Shown piece after piece: positions 14,312-23,957 of a DNA stretch of 52,014 bases (position 1 is its first letter; each line of letters starts with the position of its first letter). The DNA lies in assembly GCA_965603355.1 (NCBI GenBank), contig CBFDCQ010000014.1:1-52014 (forward strand). Reading direction: 5' to 3'. Source of the DNA: CBFDCQ01 sp965603355 (GTDB lineage Bacteria > Hydrogenedentota > CAZGCA01 > CBFDCQ01). Under the pieces are notes generated by a model. The model did no database searches. It was given only the letters and a program-made list of their open reading frames with translations, and was not told the DNA's origin. A program made the translations under genes and the position numbers.

Positions 14312-15400
14312 CTATCGTCTCAGCTTATACTTATAAAACGCGGCGCATGTTCCCTCGGACGATACCATACACGGTCCGATAGGATGTTCCGGCGTGCATT
14401 GCTCGGCGAAGAGCGCACAGTCGCTCGGTTCGATCGCGCCGCGAAGCACGTCGCCGCAGAGGCATCCGGAGGTCTCAGCCACCTCCTGCATCTTCAGGCC
14501 AAACCTGTTGACGGCGTCGAGTTCCGCATACGCCTCTCTCATTGCCAGACCGCTCGCCGGGATGGCGCCCAACCCGCGCCAAGCGCTGTCCACAGCCTCA
14601 AACACCTCGTACATACACTCCAACGCGCACGTATTACCCTCGTCCGTCACAACGCGCGTGTACGCGTTACGCACCTCGGGCTTGCCGGTCACAACCATCT
14701 CGACAAGCCACGCCAGCGCCGCGACAATGTCAACCGGCTCGAAGCCGGCCACCACGCAGGGCGCGCCAAACTCGTTAACGATAGGTTCGTACGCCCTGGC
14801 TCCTATGATAGTGCTGACATGGCCCGGACAGATGAAGCCGTCGACATTGACCTCCTCGTCCTGAAGGAGTGCAATAAGGGCCGGCGGCACCAGCTTGTGG
14901 CCCACGAGAACCGAGAAGTTCTCGACATTCCTGTTCCTCGCCTCTCGGACGGACGCGGCCACCGTCGGCGCGGTTGTCTCAAAGCCGACCGCAAGGAATA
15001 CCACCTGCCGGTCAGGACGCTGCTCCGCCAACGTCACGGCGTCCAGCGGCGAATATACGGTTACCACGTCGGCACCTTCAGCCTTGCGCCTTTCCAGGCT
15101 CGTCGATGAGCCCGGCACGCGTACGAGGTCGCCAAACGTGGTCAGCGTGACGTCCTCCCTGCGCGAAAGCTCGATCGCCGCGTCAATATAGCTTGTCGGC
15201 GTCACGCACACAGGGCAGCCCGGGCCGGATAGAAGCCGGAGCTCACGAGGCACGATCTCCGGTATACCGTGCCTGTGGATCGCCATAGTATGCGTGCCGC
15301 ACACTTCCATCAACGTAACCGGCCGGTCGATTTTAGCGGCTATTTGGCCCGCGATCTCCGTAACGAGCCCTTTTTGGCGGTACTCCTCGACGTACTTCAC
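14312..15400 (-). CDS. hypD: Hydrogenase maturation factor HypD
   Basis: The 362-residue iron-sulfur protein is the scaffold on which, with HypC, the Fe(CN)2CO unit is assembled. Diagnostic motifs are MEVCGTHTMAIHRHGI (about 33), LLSGPGCPVCVTP (about 57-70), GFETTAPT (about 147), and the C-terminal cysteines of CLCGDVLRG and ALFAEQCTPEHPIGPCMVS that hold the 4Fe-4S cluster. Translation begins at a GTG (15400) overlapping the hypC stop by four bases (GTGA), so it is translationally coupled. Confidence 0.96.
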   Translation of the reverse strand: MKYVEEYRQKGLVTEIAGQIAAKIDRPVTLMEVCGTHTMAIHRHGIPEIVPRELRLLSGPGCPVCVTPTSYIDAAIELSRREDVTLTTFGDLVRVPGSSTSLERRKAEGADVVTVYSPLDAVTLAEQRPDRQVVFLAVGFETTAPTVAASVREARNRNVENFSVLVGHKLVPPALIALLQDEEVNVDGFICPGHVSTIIGARAYEPIVNEFGAPCVVAGFEPVDIVAALAWLVEMVVTGKPEVRNAYTRVVTDEGNTCALECMYEVFEAVDSAWRGLGAIPASGLAMREAYAELDAVNRFGLKMQEVAETSGCLCGDVLRGAIEPSDCALFAEQCTPEHPIGPCMVSSEGTCAAFYKYKLRR

Positions 15401-15660
15401 GGGGAACCTCTATCTTCCGGCTGCAGCTCTTCAGGTTGCTCAATAGCGCCTGCAGCTAGCATCTCGCGGAACAGCTGTATCGTATCGAGAGCGGACTGTT
15501 CGTCGATCTTCTGTATCGCGAAACCGGCGTGTATCAACACGTACTCGCCGACCTGCGCATCCACGAAATGCAGAGCCACATCCCTGCTGACACCTTCCAG
15601 CTCGACGACGCCACGCTCGCCCTCGCGTTTTACGACTTTCATTGGTACTGCAAGACACAT
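15397..15660 (-). CDS. hypC: Hydrogenase maturation chaperone HypC
   Basis: The 87-residue protein starts with MCLAVP, the family signature; Cys2 becomes N-terminal after methionine removal and binds the iron centre together with HypD. It then hands the cofactor to the hydrogenase large subunit precursor. The start chosen is the ATG at 15660, with GAGG about 11 bases upstream; an ATG five codons further up would bury the essential Cys2 and is rejected. Further conserved parts are VGEYVLIHAGFAIQKID (about 45-61). It sits directly between hypF and hypD. Confidence 0.95.
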   Translation of the reverse strand: MCLAVPMKVVKREGERGVVELEGVSRDVALHFVDAQVGEYVLIHAGFAIQKIDEQSALDTIQLFREMLAAGAIEQPEELQPEDRGSP

Positions 15661-15675
15661 ATCATCCAACCTCAC

Positions 15676-17973
15676 TTACATCTTGACGGCACGGCGCGCG
15701 GCTATCACTGCTTGACCCAGCGCTACACACCCGTCATTGTTGGGAACCGCGCTGTGCGTGTACACTTCGAAACCGAGCGCGGCAAGCTCCTCGCTCAACG
15801 TACTGAGCAGGTAAACGTTCTGAAACACTCCGCCACTGAAGACGACGCGCTCAAGTTTATCAGAATCCCGCACCATTATGCACGCTTCTTTGAGCGCATC
15901 GGCGACGGTCCTGTGAAATCGCCGACTGATTGTCGCCGCATCAACACCCCGTTGCAGGTCACTCACGATGGCACGAATCGTATCCCCAAAACATAGCAGA
16001 AACGAGGTATCGGACTCTTCAGCTCGTATGGCACAAGGATACGAGCCGGCATCGTCCTCCGCCATAATCCCCTCCAGCTCGCAGGCGGCTTGACCCTCGT
16101 AGGTTATTGCCTGTCTGACGCCTGCGAGCGCCGCTACCGCGTCGAACAGCCGGCCGCAACTTGACGTCAGCACGGAATTTACGTCTTTGTCGACCATACC
16201 GAGCAGTATCTCCGCCTTGTCACGGTCGATATCGCGCACAAACTGTATGTCCACGTCCCACAAGGACTTCCCGTACGCGTGGTACAGGTACGACAAGGCC
16301 ATCCGCCACGGTTCTTTGATAACCGCGTCGCCGCCCGGCATCGGAACGTACTCGAAATGGGCCGCGCGCCGGTACGACAACTCATCCGCCACGAGTATCT
16401 CGCCGCCCCATATCCGCCCGTCATCGCCGTAGCCCGTGCCGTCAAGCGCAAGCCCTATCACCGGCCCTTCGATGCCGCGTTCCGCCATACAGCTCACGAT
16501 GTGCGCGTGATGGTGCTGGACAGCGACTAGACGCAGCCCACCGCTATCCTGCTCTTTCAGCGCCATGGCATAGCGCGTACTCAAGTAGTCCGGATGCATA
16601 TCATAGGCGATTATCCGGGGAGCTATCTCGAAAATCCGTTCCATGTGCTCGATCGTCTTCTTGAACACGGCGAACGTTTCCGCGGTTTTCAAATCGCCGA
16701 TATGCTGGCTCAGAAACGCGTTTTTCCCTTTCAGAAGGCATACCGTATTCTTGAGTTCCGGCCCGCAAGCAAGCACGGTCTCGGCCGGTTCCTCGAGGAA
16801 TACGGGCCGTGGAGCGTACCCGCGCGACCTGCGCACCATCACAGGCGACCCGTTGACAACCCGGGCAACCGTATCGTCATTCTGGATGAAGATGTCGCGG
16901 TCGTGCATGAGGAAGTAATCGGCGAGGCCGGCCAGGCGTTCCAGCGCCTCGTCGTTGTCTATCACAATAGGCTCGTCGCTGGGGTTGGCGCTTGTCATCA
17001 TGAGAGCGAGAAAACCGTCGCTCAGCAGCACGTAATGCAGCGGCGTATACGGCAACATCACGCCGAAATATTTGTTTCTAGGCGCGACTCTTTCTGAAAT
17101 CGCACTTTCCGGTCTCTTTGTCAGAAGCACGATCGGGCGGTTCGGCGACTCCAGGAGTTCCTTTTCCTCATCAGAGACGACGCAGAACCGCTCGATGCTC
17201 GCGATGTCCGGCGCCATCACGGCGAAAGGTTTTTCCTCGCGCATCTTCCGCCCGCGCAGCTGCTTGACGGCATCGTCGTTGGTGGCGTCAACAGCCAGAT
17301 GGAACCCGCCTAACCCTTTGACAGCCAGTATCTTGCCATCCTGCAGAAGCTCTGCGGTGGCACGAATCGGGTCGTCGCTATCCAGCTTGCTTCCGGCAGC
17401 ATCCGTCAGGAAGACTCCCGGTCCACACTCCCAGCACGCGTTCGGCTGAGCGTGGAACCGCCTGTTCATCGGATCCTCGTACTCGCGGCGGCAATCGCCG
17501 CACATCTCGAACTCGCGCATCGTGGTGTTGGCCCTGTCGTACGGGATATCCGTGGTGATGGTGTATCGCGGCCCGCAGTTCGTGCAGTTGATGAACGGGT
17601 AACGGTACCTCCTGTCATCCGGGTCAGAAAGCTCACGAAGACAGTCGGCGCACGTGCAGACGTCCGGGGCGATCAGAGCTGTCCGCTCGGCGGCGGCGGC
17701 GCTCTCTCGAATGACAAAATCGGCGCCTGCAACCGGCGGAACGGGTTCGGAGGTCACACCCGTGATGAGCGCCAGAGGAGGCGCCTCGCGCTGGATCGCG
17801 TCAAGGAACTCCTTGAGCTTCGCCTCTTCCCCTTCAGCTTCTATGATGACGCCGTCGCTCGTGTTCGAGACGTACCCGACCAGCTCGTGCCGTTTCGCGA
17901 GCTGGTATATGAACGGTCTGAACCCGACTCCCTGAACAATGCCGGTAACCGCGATTTTCAACCTGTTCTTCAT
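15676..17973 (-). CDS. hypF: Carbamoyltransferase HypF
   Basis: The 765-residue enzyme converts carbamoyl phosphate to a carbamoyl-adenylate and passes the carbamoyl group to HypE. Domains in order are an N-terminal acylphosphatase domain (VQGVGFRPF at about 14-22), two zinc fingers (CADCLREL...CTNCGPRYTI and CGDCRREY...CWECGPG), a YrdC-like domain (about 200-380) and a Kae1-like C-terminal domain with VAVQHHHAHIVSCMAERG (about 480). The length matches the family. It is the first gene of hypF-hypC-hypD-hypE and diverges from the lipase-like gene; hypA and hypB are not in the window. Confidence 0.96.
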   Translation of the reverse strand: MKNRLKIAVTGIVQGVGFRPFIYQLAKRHELVGYVSNTSDGVIIEAEGEEAKLKEFLDAIQREAPPLALITGVTSEPVPPVAGADFVIRESAAAAERTALIAPDVCTCADCLRELSDPDDRRYRYPFINCTNCGPRYTITTDIPYDRANTTMREFEMCGDCRREYEDPMNRRFHAQPNACWECGPGVFLTDAAGSKLDSDDPIRATAELLQDGKILAVKGLGGFHLAVDATNDDAVKQLRGRKMREEKPFAVMAPDIASIERFCVVSDEEKELLESPNRPIVLLTKRPESAISERVAPRNKYFGVMLPYTPLHYVLLSDGFLALMMTSANPSDEPIVIDNDEALERLAGLADYFLMHDRDIFIQNDDTVARVVNGSPVMVRRSRGYAPRPVFLEEPAETVLACGPELKNTVCLLKGKNAFLSQHIGDLKTAETFAVFKKTIEHMERIFEIAPRIIAYDMHPDYLSTRYAMALKEQDSGGLRLVAVQHHHAHIVSCMAERGIEGPVIGLALDGTGYGDDGRIWGGEILVADELSYRRAAHFEYVPMPGGDAVIKEPWRMALSYLYHAYGKSLWDVDIQFVRDIDRDKAEILLGMVDKDVNSVLTSSCGRLFDAVAALAGVRQAITYEGQAACELEGIMAEDDAGSYPCAIRAEESDTSFLLCFGDTIRAIVSDLQRGVDAATISRRFHRTVADALKEACIMVRDSDKLERVVFSGGVFQNVYLLSTLSEELAALGFEVYTHSAVPNNDGCVALGQAVIAARRAVKM

Positions 17974-18231
17974 CTACACCCCGTCCAACAAGTTGGAATA
18001 TGGGCCTCCGCTCGACCCGACTCGCCGATTGTAATACAGCTCGGAGGGCTCGATCAAGCATGCGAACGCGGAATGAGTTGGGGTAACGTACCCGGGTCCC
18101 GTGTCATCGCGCGCCTACGTTGGTGCGTTGACGGGAATGGGCATATTGTGCTAAACTGGGTGGGACAGGGCAGTTCAAGGCTTCCAAACCAGTTCTATCA
18201 AGCCCTGAAACCAACTGGAGGATCGAGAACC
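17974..18231. other. Divergent promoter region between hypF and the lipase-like gene
   Basis: No gene is visible. A plus-strand promoter candidate lies at 18128-18157. GGGTAACGTACCC at about 18081-18093 is a short inverted repeat that could be an operator. No convincing minus-strand promoter with correct spacing was found for hypF. Confidence 0.4.
18128..18157 (+). promoter_or_regulatory. Candidate promoter of the lipase-like gene
   Basis: TTGACG (18128-18133) and TAAACT (18152-18157) are separated by 18 bp and lie about 75 bp before the GTG start at 18232. Confidence 0.45.
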
Positions 18232-19077
18232 GTGTCCGCAAAGTTCGTAATTGTTGTTCTTTTCCTGGCGGTATGTCTGTGGTTCGCGTTCGAGCTGCTG
18301 TTCACGGCGGCAAGCTTCATTCTCGCCGCTATTCTCGGAAGGCGCGAGCGACGGAAAACCACCAAGCGACTGAAACCTGGGCGGGTACTCCTGGAGTTCG
18401 TCATCGAGATCGGCGCGGCGGCTCTGACACACTTTCTGGTGACGGTCGCCGGAGCGTTGCGTTTTCGCAAGAGCAGGGTGTCGCTTAACGTGACCACGAC
18501 GCCTGTACTGCTCATACCGGGCTATTTCTCCAACCGCGGAATCTGGGTCTTCTTCATAAAGCTACTGCGCGGATTGGGTGCCGGTCACGTTCACACGATT
18601 GACCCTAAACCGATGTGGGGCGACGTCAGGGACCTCGCAAAACAGGTTGCCGACGCCGTTGACGCGATTCTCAGCACGACGGGCGCCGCGCGGGTGAACC
18701 TCGTTGGTCACAGCATGGGCGGACTGATCGCCCGGTACTACATCGAACATCTGGGAGGAGCTAGCAAGGTAGGCGCCTGCGTCATGCTCGGTACGCCTAA
18801 TCATGGTACTCTTATCTCGCGGCTCGGACCCGGCGTTTGTGCAAAACAGATGTACCCCGGAAGCGCGTTTCTCGCGGATCTCAACAAGTTTGAGAGTATT
18901 GAGAAGAGAGTGAAATACGTTTCCATCCGGTCGACGTTCGATAATATGCTTGTGCCGTCGGGCAACGCAATCCTCGGCGGAAACACCACGAACATCGCGC
19001 TCGATCATATGGGGCATCTCACCATGTTGTACTCGTCGAGAGTCGCAAAACTCGTCTGGGAAAACCTGCGCGAGTAG
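18232..19077 (+). CDS. Membrane-anchored lipase-like alpha/beta hydrolase
   Basis: The 281-residue protein has an uncleaved hydrophobic N-terminus (residues about 4-35) followed by RRERRK, so it is probably tethered to the inner membrane facing outward. The hydrolase domain begins at about residue 85 with TPVLLIPGYFSNRGIW (oxyanion region). It has the nucleophile elbow GHSMGG (Ser161), followed by LGTPNHGT, typical of triacylglycerol lipases and PGAP1-like esterases; the late HMGHL may supply the histidine. The reading frame is open far upstream, but that part is antisense to hypF. The GTG at 18232, with GGAGG 10 bases upstream, is the supported start. Confidence 0.8.
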   Translation: MSAKFVIVVLFLAVCLWFAFELLFTAASFILAAILGRRERRKTTKRLKPGRVLLEFVIEIGAAALTHFLVTVAGALRFRKSRVSLNVTTTPVLLIPGYFSNRGIWVFFIKLLRGLGAGHVHTIDPKPMWGDVRDLAKQVADAVDAILSTTGAARVNLVGHSMGGLIARYYIEHLGGASKVGACVMLGTPNHGTLISRLGPGVCAKQMYPGSAFLADLNKFESIEKRVKYVSIRSTFDNMLVPSGNAILGGNTTNIALDHMGHLTMLYSSRVAKLVWENLRE

Positions 19078-19100
19078 CCCGACACGCCGGCGCTTGCCGT

Positions 19101-20552
19101 TCAACCCTTGACCACACCTAACGGACGTATGCGTACCACCTTACGACATATCCCGGCAGCGTGCATCACATCCACGACGGCATCCACGTCCTTGTAGGCT
19201 TCCGGCATCTCTTCCGCCAGCGTCTTTCTACCTCTGGCTTTGACGACAATTCCCTGCTGTTCGAGTTCCCTGTCGATGTTTCTGCCTTTGCTCCGCTTGA
19301 TGGCCTTTGTCCGACTCATCATCCTGCCCGCGCCGTGACACGCGCTGCCGAAACTCTCGTCCATCGCCTCTTGCGCGCCGACGCAGACGAACGAGCCGGT
19401 ACCCATGTCCCCGGGCACTAACACCGGCTGCCCGACGCCCTTGTACGGTGCGGGCACGTCCGGGTGACCGGGCGGAAAGGCTCGTGTCGCGCCCTTTCGG
19501 TGGACGCACAGGGTCTTCTCCTCGCCCTCCACTTTGTGCCGTTCGATCTTCGCGATATTGTGGCACACGTCGTAGACGAGTCTTAGACCGAGCTCACCCG
19601 GTGACGCGCCGAGCGCGCGCACCAGAGCTCGTTCCGCCAACGCCATCATGACCTGCCGGTTAGCCCACGCGTAGTTCGCCGCCGCGCTCATCGCACCAAG
19701 ATACCGTCGCCCTTCCGGCGATTCGACGGGCGCGCACGCAAGCTGCCTGTCGGGAATCCTGAGATGATACTTCTCCACAGCTCTCTGCATGACCTTGAGG
19801 CTGTCGTCGCAGACCTGGTAGCCTAGACCGCGCGACCCGGAGTGTATCATTACGGTTATCTGACCCTCCTCAAGACCGAACGCGCGCGCGACGTCGGAAT
19901 TGAACACCCGCTCGACGACGCCCATCTCGAGGAAATGGTTCCCAGAACCGAGCGTGCCGACCTGGTTGCGTCCTCTCTCCAGCGCCCGTTCGCTCAGCGC
20001 GTCCGGGTCGGCCATCTCTAAAGCGCCCTTCTCCTCGGTGCGTTCCAGGTCCGATCCACTCCCGTACCCATTTTTGACCGCCCAGCCGGCGCCGGCGCGC
20101 AGCAGTTTTTTCAGGTCTCCGACGGACAGTTTCGAGATCGCTCCCGAAGAGCCCACGCCGCAGGGAACGCCGGCGTACAGCGAATTGACGATCTTCTCCA
20201 TCCGGTCCTTGACATCGGCGTGGCGCAGGCTCGTGGCGAGCACGCGGCATCCGCAGTTTATGTCGTAACCGACACCGCCCGGAGAGATCACTCCACCTTC
20301 CGAGACGTCCGTGCCCGCGACACCGCCTATCGGAAAACCGTAACCCCAGTGCGCGTCAGGCATGGCGATCGAGTACCGCACTATGCCCTGAAGATGGGCG
20401 ACGTTTATGATCTGCTGCGCACAATTGTCGCGCACAATGCTCTTCAGCAGCGTCTCGTCAGCGTAGATTCTCCCCGGTACCCTCATCCCGCCGGTTTTCG
20501 GGATTTCCCAGGTATAGTCATCGATCTTCTTTAGCTTCAACGCATCGGACAT
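19101..20552 (-). CDS. rtcB: RNA-splicing ligase RtcB
   Basis: The 483-residue GTP-dependent ligase joins RNA ends carrying 2',3'-cyclic phosphate or 3'-phosphate to 5'-hydroxyl ends, in tRNA splicing or RNA repair. Diagnostic parts are GGVGYDINCGCRVL (metal-binding cysteine), GTLGSGNHFLEMG, MIHSGSRGLGYQ and, near the C-terminus, SACHGAGRMMSR with the histidine that becomes GMP-linked. It follows the archease gene by 38 bp, which contain a REP-like palindrome. The family length is about 480, so it is complete. Confidence 0.96.
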   Translation of the reverse strand: MSDALKLKKIDDYTWEIPKTGGMRVPGRIYADETLLKSIVRDNCAQQIINVAHLQGIVRYSIAMPDAHWGYGFPIGGVAGTDVSEGGVISPGGVGYDINCGCRVLATSLRHADVKDRMEKIVNSLYAGVPCGVGSSGAISKLSVGDLKKLLRAGAGWAVKNGYGSGSDLERTEEKGALEMADPDALSERALERGRNQVGTLGSGNHFLEMGVVERVFNSDVARAFGLEEGQITVMIHSGSRGLGYQVCDDSLKVMQRAVEKYHLRIPDRQLACAPVESPEGRRYLGAMSAAANYAWANRQVMMALAERALVRALGASPGELGLRLVYDVCHNIAKIERHKVEGEEKTLCVHRKGATRAFPPGHPDVPAPYKGVGQPVLVPGDMGTGSFVCVGAQEAMDESFGSACHGAGRMMSRTKAIKRSKGRNIDRELEQQGIVVKARGRKTLAEEMPEAYKDVDAVVDVMHAAGICRKVVRIRPLGVVKG

Positions 20553-20566
20553 ATCGCATCACCCCT

Positions 20567-20594
20567 TTACGGACGTTCAATTCAACGCCCCTAC
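20567..20594. repeat. REP-like palindrome, copy 2 (degenerate)
   Basis: The arms around CGTTCAATTCAACG carry four mismatches, compared with the perfect copy at 43389-43416. The repeat overlaps the archease stop codon (20591-20593) and fills the archease-rtcB spacer. Confidence 0.55.
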
Positions 20595-21034
20595 AGGTCG
20601 AATATGACCTGGACTTCCCACCCGTCACCTTTGTGCTCGATTTGCAGATCGTGGTAGGTAGCTGCCTTGATCTCCGACTGCAATTCATGGCGCTTCGGGT
20701 CGTAGACCTCTCCTGCTACCTCCCCCTCCAACGAGCGAGGTTCAACGCTCGTGACCGTGAACTTCGATAACAGGATGCGTTTAGATTCCCAGATGTAGAG
20801 CAGCTCTTCCAGCCAGCCGACGAAAAGTTCCTCGAGGTTTGCCGCTTCCAGAGAGACCGGCACCGATTCTCCCGGTCTAATCTCATCGAGTGAGGCAATG
20901 ATCTCGAACATCCCCCGCGCGGCACATTCGAAAAGACCTTCCAACGTCGGCGCCTTGCAGCGCAAGCCCATATCGGCCGTATGCTCTACAGGCTGACATT
21001 CGCCCCCGGGGTCGCCTCTTCTTGGTTTTCGCAC
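20591..21034 (-). CDS. Archease, RtcB cofactor
   Basis: The 147-residue protein activates RtcB by promoting its guanylylation and broadening nucleotide use. Conserved features are the N-terminal EHTADMGL (metal-binding aspartate, about residue 21), the central EELFVGWLEELLYIWES and the C-terminal KAATYHDLQIE...WEVQVIFDL. The GTG start at 21034 has GAGGG 6 bases upstream. It lies immediately upstream of rtcB. The final codons overlap a REP-like repeat without altering the conserved IFDL end. Confidence 0.94.
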   Translation of the reverse strand: MRKPRRGDPGGECQPVEHTADMGLRCKAPTLEGLFECAARGMFEIIASLDEIRPGESVPVSLEAANLEELFVGWLEELLYIWESKRILLSKFTVTSVEPRSLEGEVAGEVYDPKRHELQSEIKAATYHDLQIEHKGDGWEVQVIFDL

Positions 21035-21089
21035 GGTTGCCCTCGTTCATGATCTCGAACACGCGCCGCCGACCGTAAGACTCACGGCA

Positions 21090-23954
21090 TCAGCCAACAC
21101 GTGCCGCCGCACCTGCTGCGGCATCAAGATACTTTTTCAGAAACCTGCCTGTATACGACTTACTCGTTCGACAGATCTCCTCCGGTGTGCCCTGCGCTAC
21201 AATGTATCCGCCCTCATCCCCACCCTCGGGACCGAGATCTATGATGTAATCCGCAGTCTTGACCACGTCGAGATTGTGCTCGATGACTATCACGGTGTTG
21301 CCGGCGGAGACCAACCTCTGCAGAACCTCCAGCATCTTCTCGATGTCCGCAAGGTGCAGACCGGTCGTCGGCTCGTCCAGAATATAGAGCGTGCTGCCGG
21401 TGCTTTTCCGCGCAAGCTCCGTGGCGAGCTTCACACGCTGTGCCTCGCCGCCCGATAAAGTCGTGGAGGACTGACCCAGCTTGATGTAGCCCAGTCCGAC
21501 ATCCTGAAGCGTCTGGAGTTTCCTGTTGATCTTAGGTACATTCGCGAAAAAGTTCAACGCCGCCTCCACGGTCATATCCAGCACCTCGGCAATACTTTTG
21601 CCTTTGTACTTGATCTCGAGGGTCTCCTTGTTGTACCGCTGCTCGCCGCACTGGACGCACGGGACGTATACGTCGGGCAGAAAATGCATCTCGATACGGA
21701 TCATGCCGCCGCCCAGACAGGTCTCGCACCGTCCTCCCTTCACGTTGAAGCTGAACCTGCCGGGTTTGTAACCCCTCATTCTCGCGTCGGGAGTCATCGC
21801 AAACAGCTCCCTGATATGCGCGAAGACACCGGTGTAGGTGGCTGGATTCGACCGGGGCGTTCGTCCTATCGGCGATTGGTCTATGTCTATTACCTTGTCG
21901 ATAAGTTCAACGCCTTCAAGGAGATCGTACGAACCGGGTTTCTCGCGCGCACCGTACAGCTCGCGTGCGGCGATCGGGTACAGAGTCTCGTCAACGAGGC
22001 TCGACTTACCGGATCCCGACACGCCCGTCACACACGTAAACACGCCGAGCGGGAACGACACGTTCACGTTTTTCAGGTTGTTGTGTCGGGCCCCGTGTAT
22101 CGTGAGCGCTCCTTTATCCGGTTCGCGTCTGGCTAGCGGGACGGCTATCCGGAGCTTTCCGGCAAGATACTTGCCCGTAAGCGACGCGGCACACCGCTGT
22201 ACCTTTGCCGGCGGACCCACGGCAACAACCTCGCCGCCGTGAGCGCCGGCGCCCGGTCCCAGATCGACCACGAAGTCGGCGTTTCGGATCGTCTCCTCGT
22301 CATGTTCCACGACAATAACGGTGTTGCCCATATCTCTCAACCGGGTCAAGGTTTCCAGCAACCGCTTATTGTCGCGCTGGTGAAGACCTATCGTCGGCTC
22401 ATCAAGAATGTAGACCACGCCGACAAGCCCGGCGCCTATCTGTGTTGCCAGCCGTATTCTCTGAGATTCACCGCCTGACAGGGTGCCGGCTTGGCGGTCA
22501 AGTGTGAGGTACTCCACCCCAACGTTTATGAGAAACTCCAACCGCTGCCTCACCTCTTTGAGCACCCTTTTCGCGATAAGAAGCTGCGTCGGACTCAATG
22601 TCAGCTCCCTGAAAAAGTCCGCCGCATCGTTGATCGTTAAAGCCGTTATGTACGATATCGAACGATCCGCCACGGTTACCGCCAGGCTTTCGGGCTTGAG
22701 CCGTCCACCCTCGCAAGCCGGGCACCGTCTGACGGACATGTGCTCGGCGATCAGCTCGCGCAAAGCCACCGATTGAGTCTCCCGAAACCGCCTTCGGAGA
22801 TTCGGTATTACGCCCTCGAACGGTCTCTCGAAAACACGTTTCGCGCCAGCCTGGTAGTGCTCAAATCTGATCGTCTCATCGCCCGAACCGTATAGAACGA
22901 TGATCTGGAACTCAGGGGCAAGTTTGCGGAACGGTTTCCGGAAGTCAAAACCGTAATGTTTGGCAACCTGTGCAAGCATCTCCCTGTAGAACGCCGCCAC
23001 TTTGTTGCCAAATCGCCACGGTCGAACGGCATCTTTAGCGAGACTCAGCGATCTGTCCGGCACGATCAGGTCAGGATCAAGCTCCATAGCCGTGCCCAAG
23101 CCGGTACAGTCCGGACACGCACCGTGCGGGCTGTTGAACGAGAACATCCTCGGAGTGAGCTCCTCGAAGCTGACCTGGCAGTCCGGGCACGAAAAATGTT
23201 CGCTGTAGAGCACTTCGGTCGCCCGACCGGAAGGAGGTTTACAGGCCACACTGATGGTTCCACCTCCGAGACTGAGAGCCGTCTCGACAGAATCTGCAAC
23301 CCTGCTCCGTATCCCGGCCTTCACGACCAGCCTGTCAACGATCACATCGATATTGTGCCGCTTATTCTTATCGAGCGATATTTCCTCGGCAAGGTCACAC
23401 GTGTTGCCGTCAACGCGCACCTTCACGTACCCCTCTTTGCGGACGTCGTCGAACAGTTTTCTGTGCCCGCCCTTTCTGCCGCGCACGAGCGGAGCCATAA
23501 TCTCCGCGCGCGACTTCTCGGGAAGCGCCATGATCTGTTCGGCAATCTCCTGAGGTGACTGCGACTGAATAACGTTTCCGCAGGAGTGACAGTGCGGCGC
23601 GCCGATACGCGCGAACAGAAGCCTCAGGTAATCGTAGATCTCCGTCACGGTCCCGACGGTTGACCGCGGATTTTTCGACGTGGTCTTTTGCTCGATGGAT
23701 ATCGCAGGAGATAGACCGTCAATATGGTCCACGTCCGGTTTCTGCATCTGTTCGAGAAACTGGCGGGCATAAACCGAGAGGCTTTCCACGTAACGGCGCT
23801 GACCCTCGGCGTAGATGGTGTCAAAGGCAAGGGACGACTTGCCCGACCCGCTGAGGCCGGTTATCACGACGAACTTGTTGCGCGGGATCTCGACGGTGAT
23901 ATTCTTCAGATTATGTTGCCGCGCGCCTCGGATGATTATCGAATCGTCAGGCAT
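21090..23954 (-). CDS. uvrA: UvrABC excinuclease subunit A
   Basis: The 954-residue protein recognises bulky DNA damage in nucleotide excision repair and loads UvrB. Two ABC ATPase modules are evident: Walker A motifs GLSGSGKSS (about 33) and GVSGSGKSS (about 640), and signatures LSGGESQR (about 490) and LSGGEAQR (about 830). Each is followed by a Walker B ending in LDEPT. Zinc fingers include CHSCG, CPDC...CPDC and CETCLGGG...CVQCG. The length is typical. It starts 3 bp after the radical-SAM gene and appears co-transcribed with it. Confidence 0.97.
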   Translation of the reverse strand: MPDDSIIIRGARQHNLKNITVEIPRNKFVVITGLSGSGKSSLAFDTIYAEGQRRYVESLSVYARQFLEQMQKPDVDHIDGLSPAISIEQKTTSKNPRSTVGTVTEIYDYLRLLFARIGAPHCHSCGNVIQSQSPQEIAEQIMALPEKSRAEIMAPLVRGRKGGHRKLFDDVRKEGYVKVRVDGNTCDLAEEISLDKNKRHNIDVIVDRLVVKAGIRSRVADSVETALSLGGGTISVACKPPSGRATEVLYSEHFSCPDCQVSFEELTPRMFSFNSPHGACPDCTGLGTAMELDPDLIVPDRSLSLAKDAVRPWRFGNKVAAFYREMLAQVAKHYGFDFRKPFRKLAPEFQIIVLYGSGDETIRFEHYQAGAKRVFERPFEGVIPNLRRRFRETQSVALRELIAEHMSVRRCPACEGGRLKPESLAVTVADRSISYITALTINDAADFFRELTLSPTQLLIAKRVLKEVRQRLEFLINVGVEYLTLDRQAGTLSGGESQRIRLATQIGAGLVGVVYILDEPTIGLHQRDNKRLLETLTRLRDMGNTVIVVEHDEETIRNADFVVDLGPGAGAHGGEVVAVGPPAKVQRCAASLTGKYLAGKLRIAVPLARREPDKGALTIHGARHNNLKNVNVSFPLGVFTCVTGVSGSGKSSLVDETLYPIAARELYGAREKPGSYDLLEGVELIDKVIDIDQSPIGRTPRSNPATYTGVFAHIRELFAMTPDARMRGYKPGRFSFNVKGGRCETCLGGGMIRIEMHFLPDVYVPCVQCGEQRYNKETLEIKYKGKSIAEVLDMTVEAALNFFANVPKINRKLQTLQDVGLGYIKLGQSSTTLSGGEAQRVKLATELARKSTGSTLYILDEPTTGLHLADIEKMLEVLQRLVSAGNTVIVIEHNLDVVKTADYIIDLGPEGGDEGGYIVAQGTPEEICRTSKSYTGRFLKKYLDAAAGAAARVG

Positions 23955-23957
23955 GGG

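Noticed and set aside
17452..18231. Upstream extension of the lipase-like frame to an ATG at 17452
   Set aside because: This part is antisense to hypF, and the GTG at 18232 has a good ribosome site and begins right before the hydrophobic anchor.
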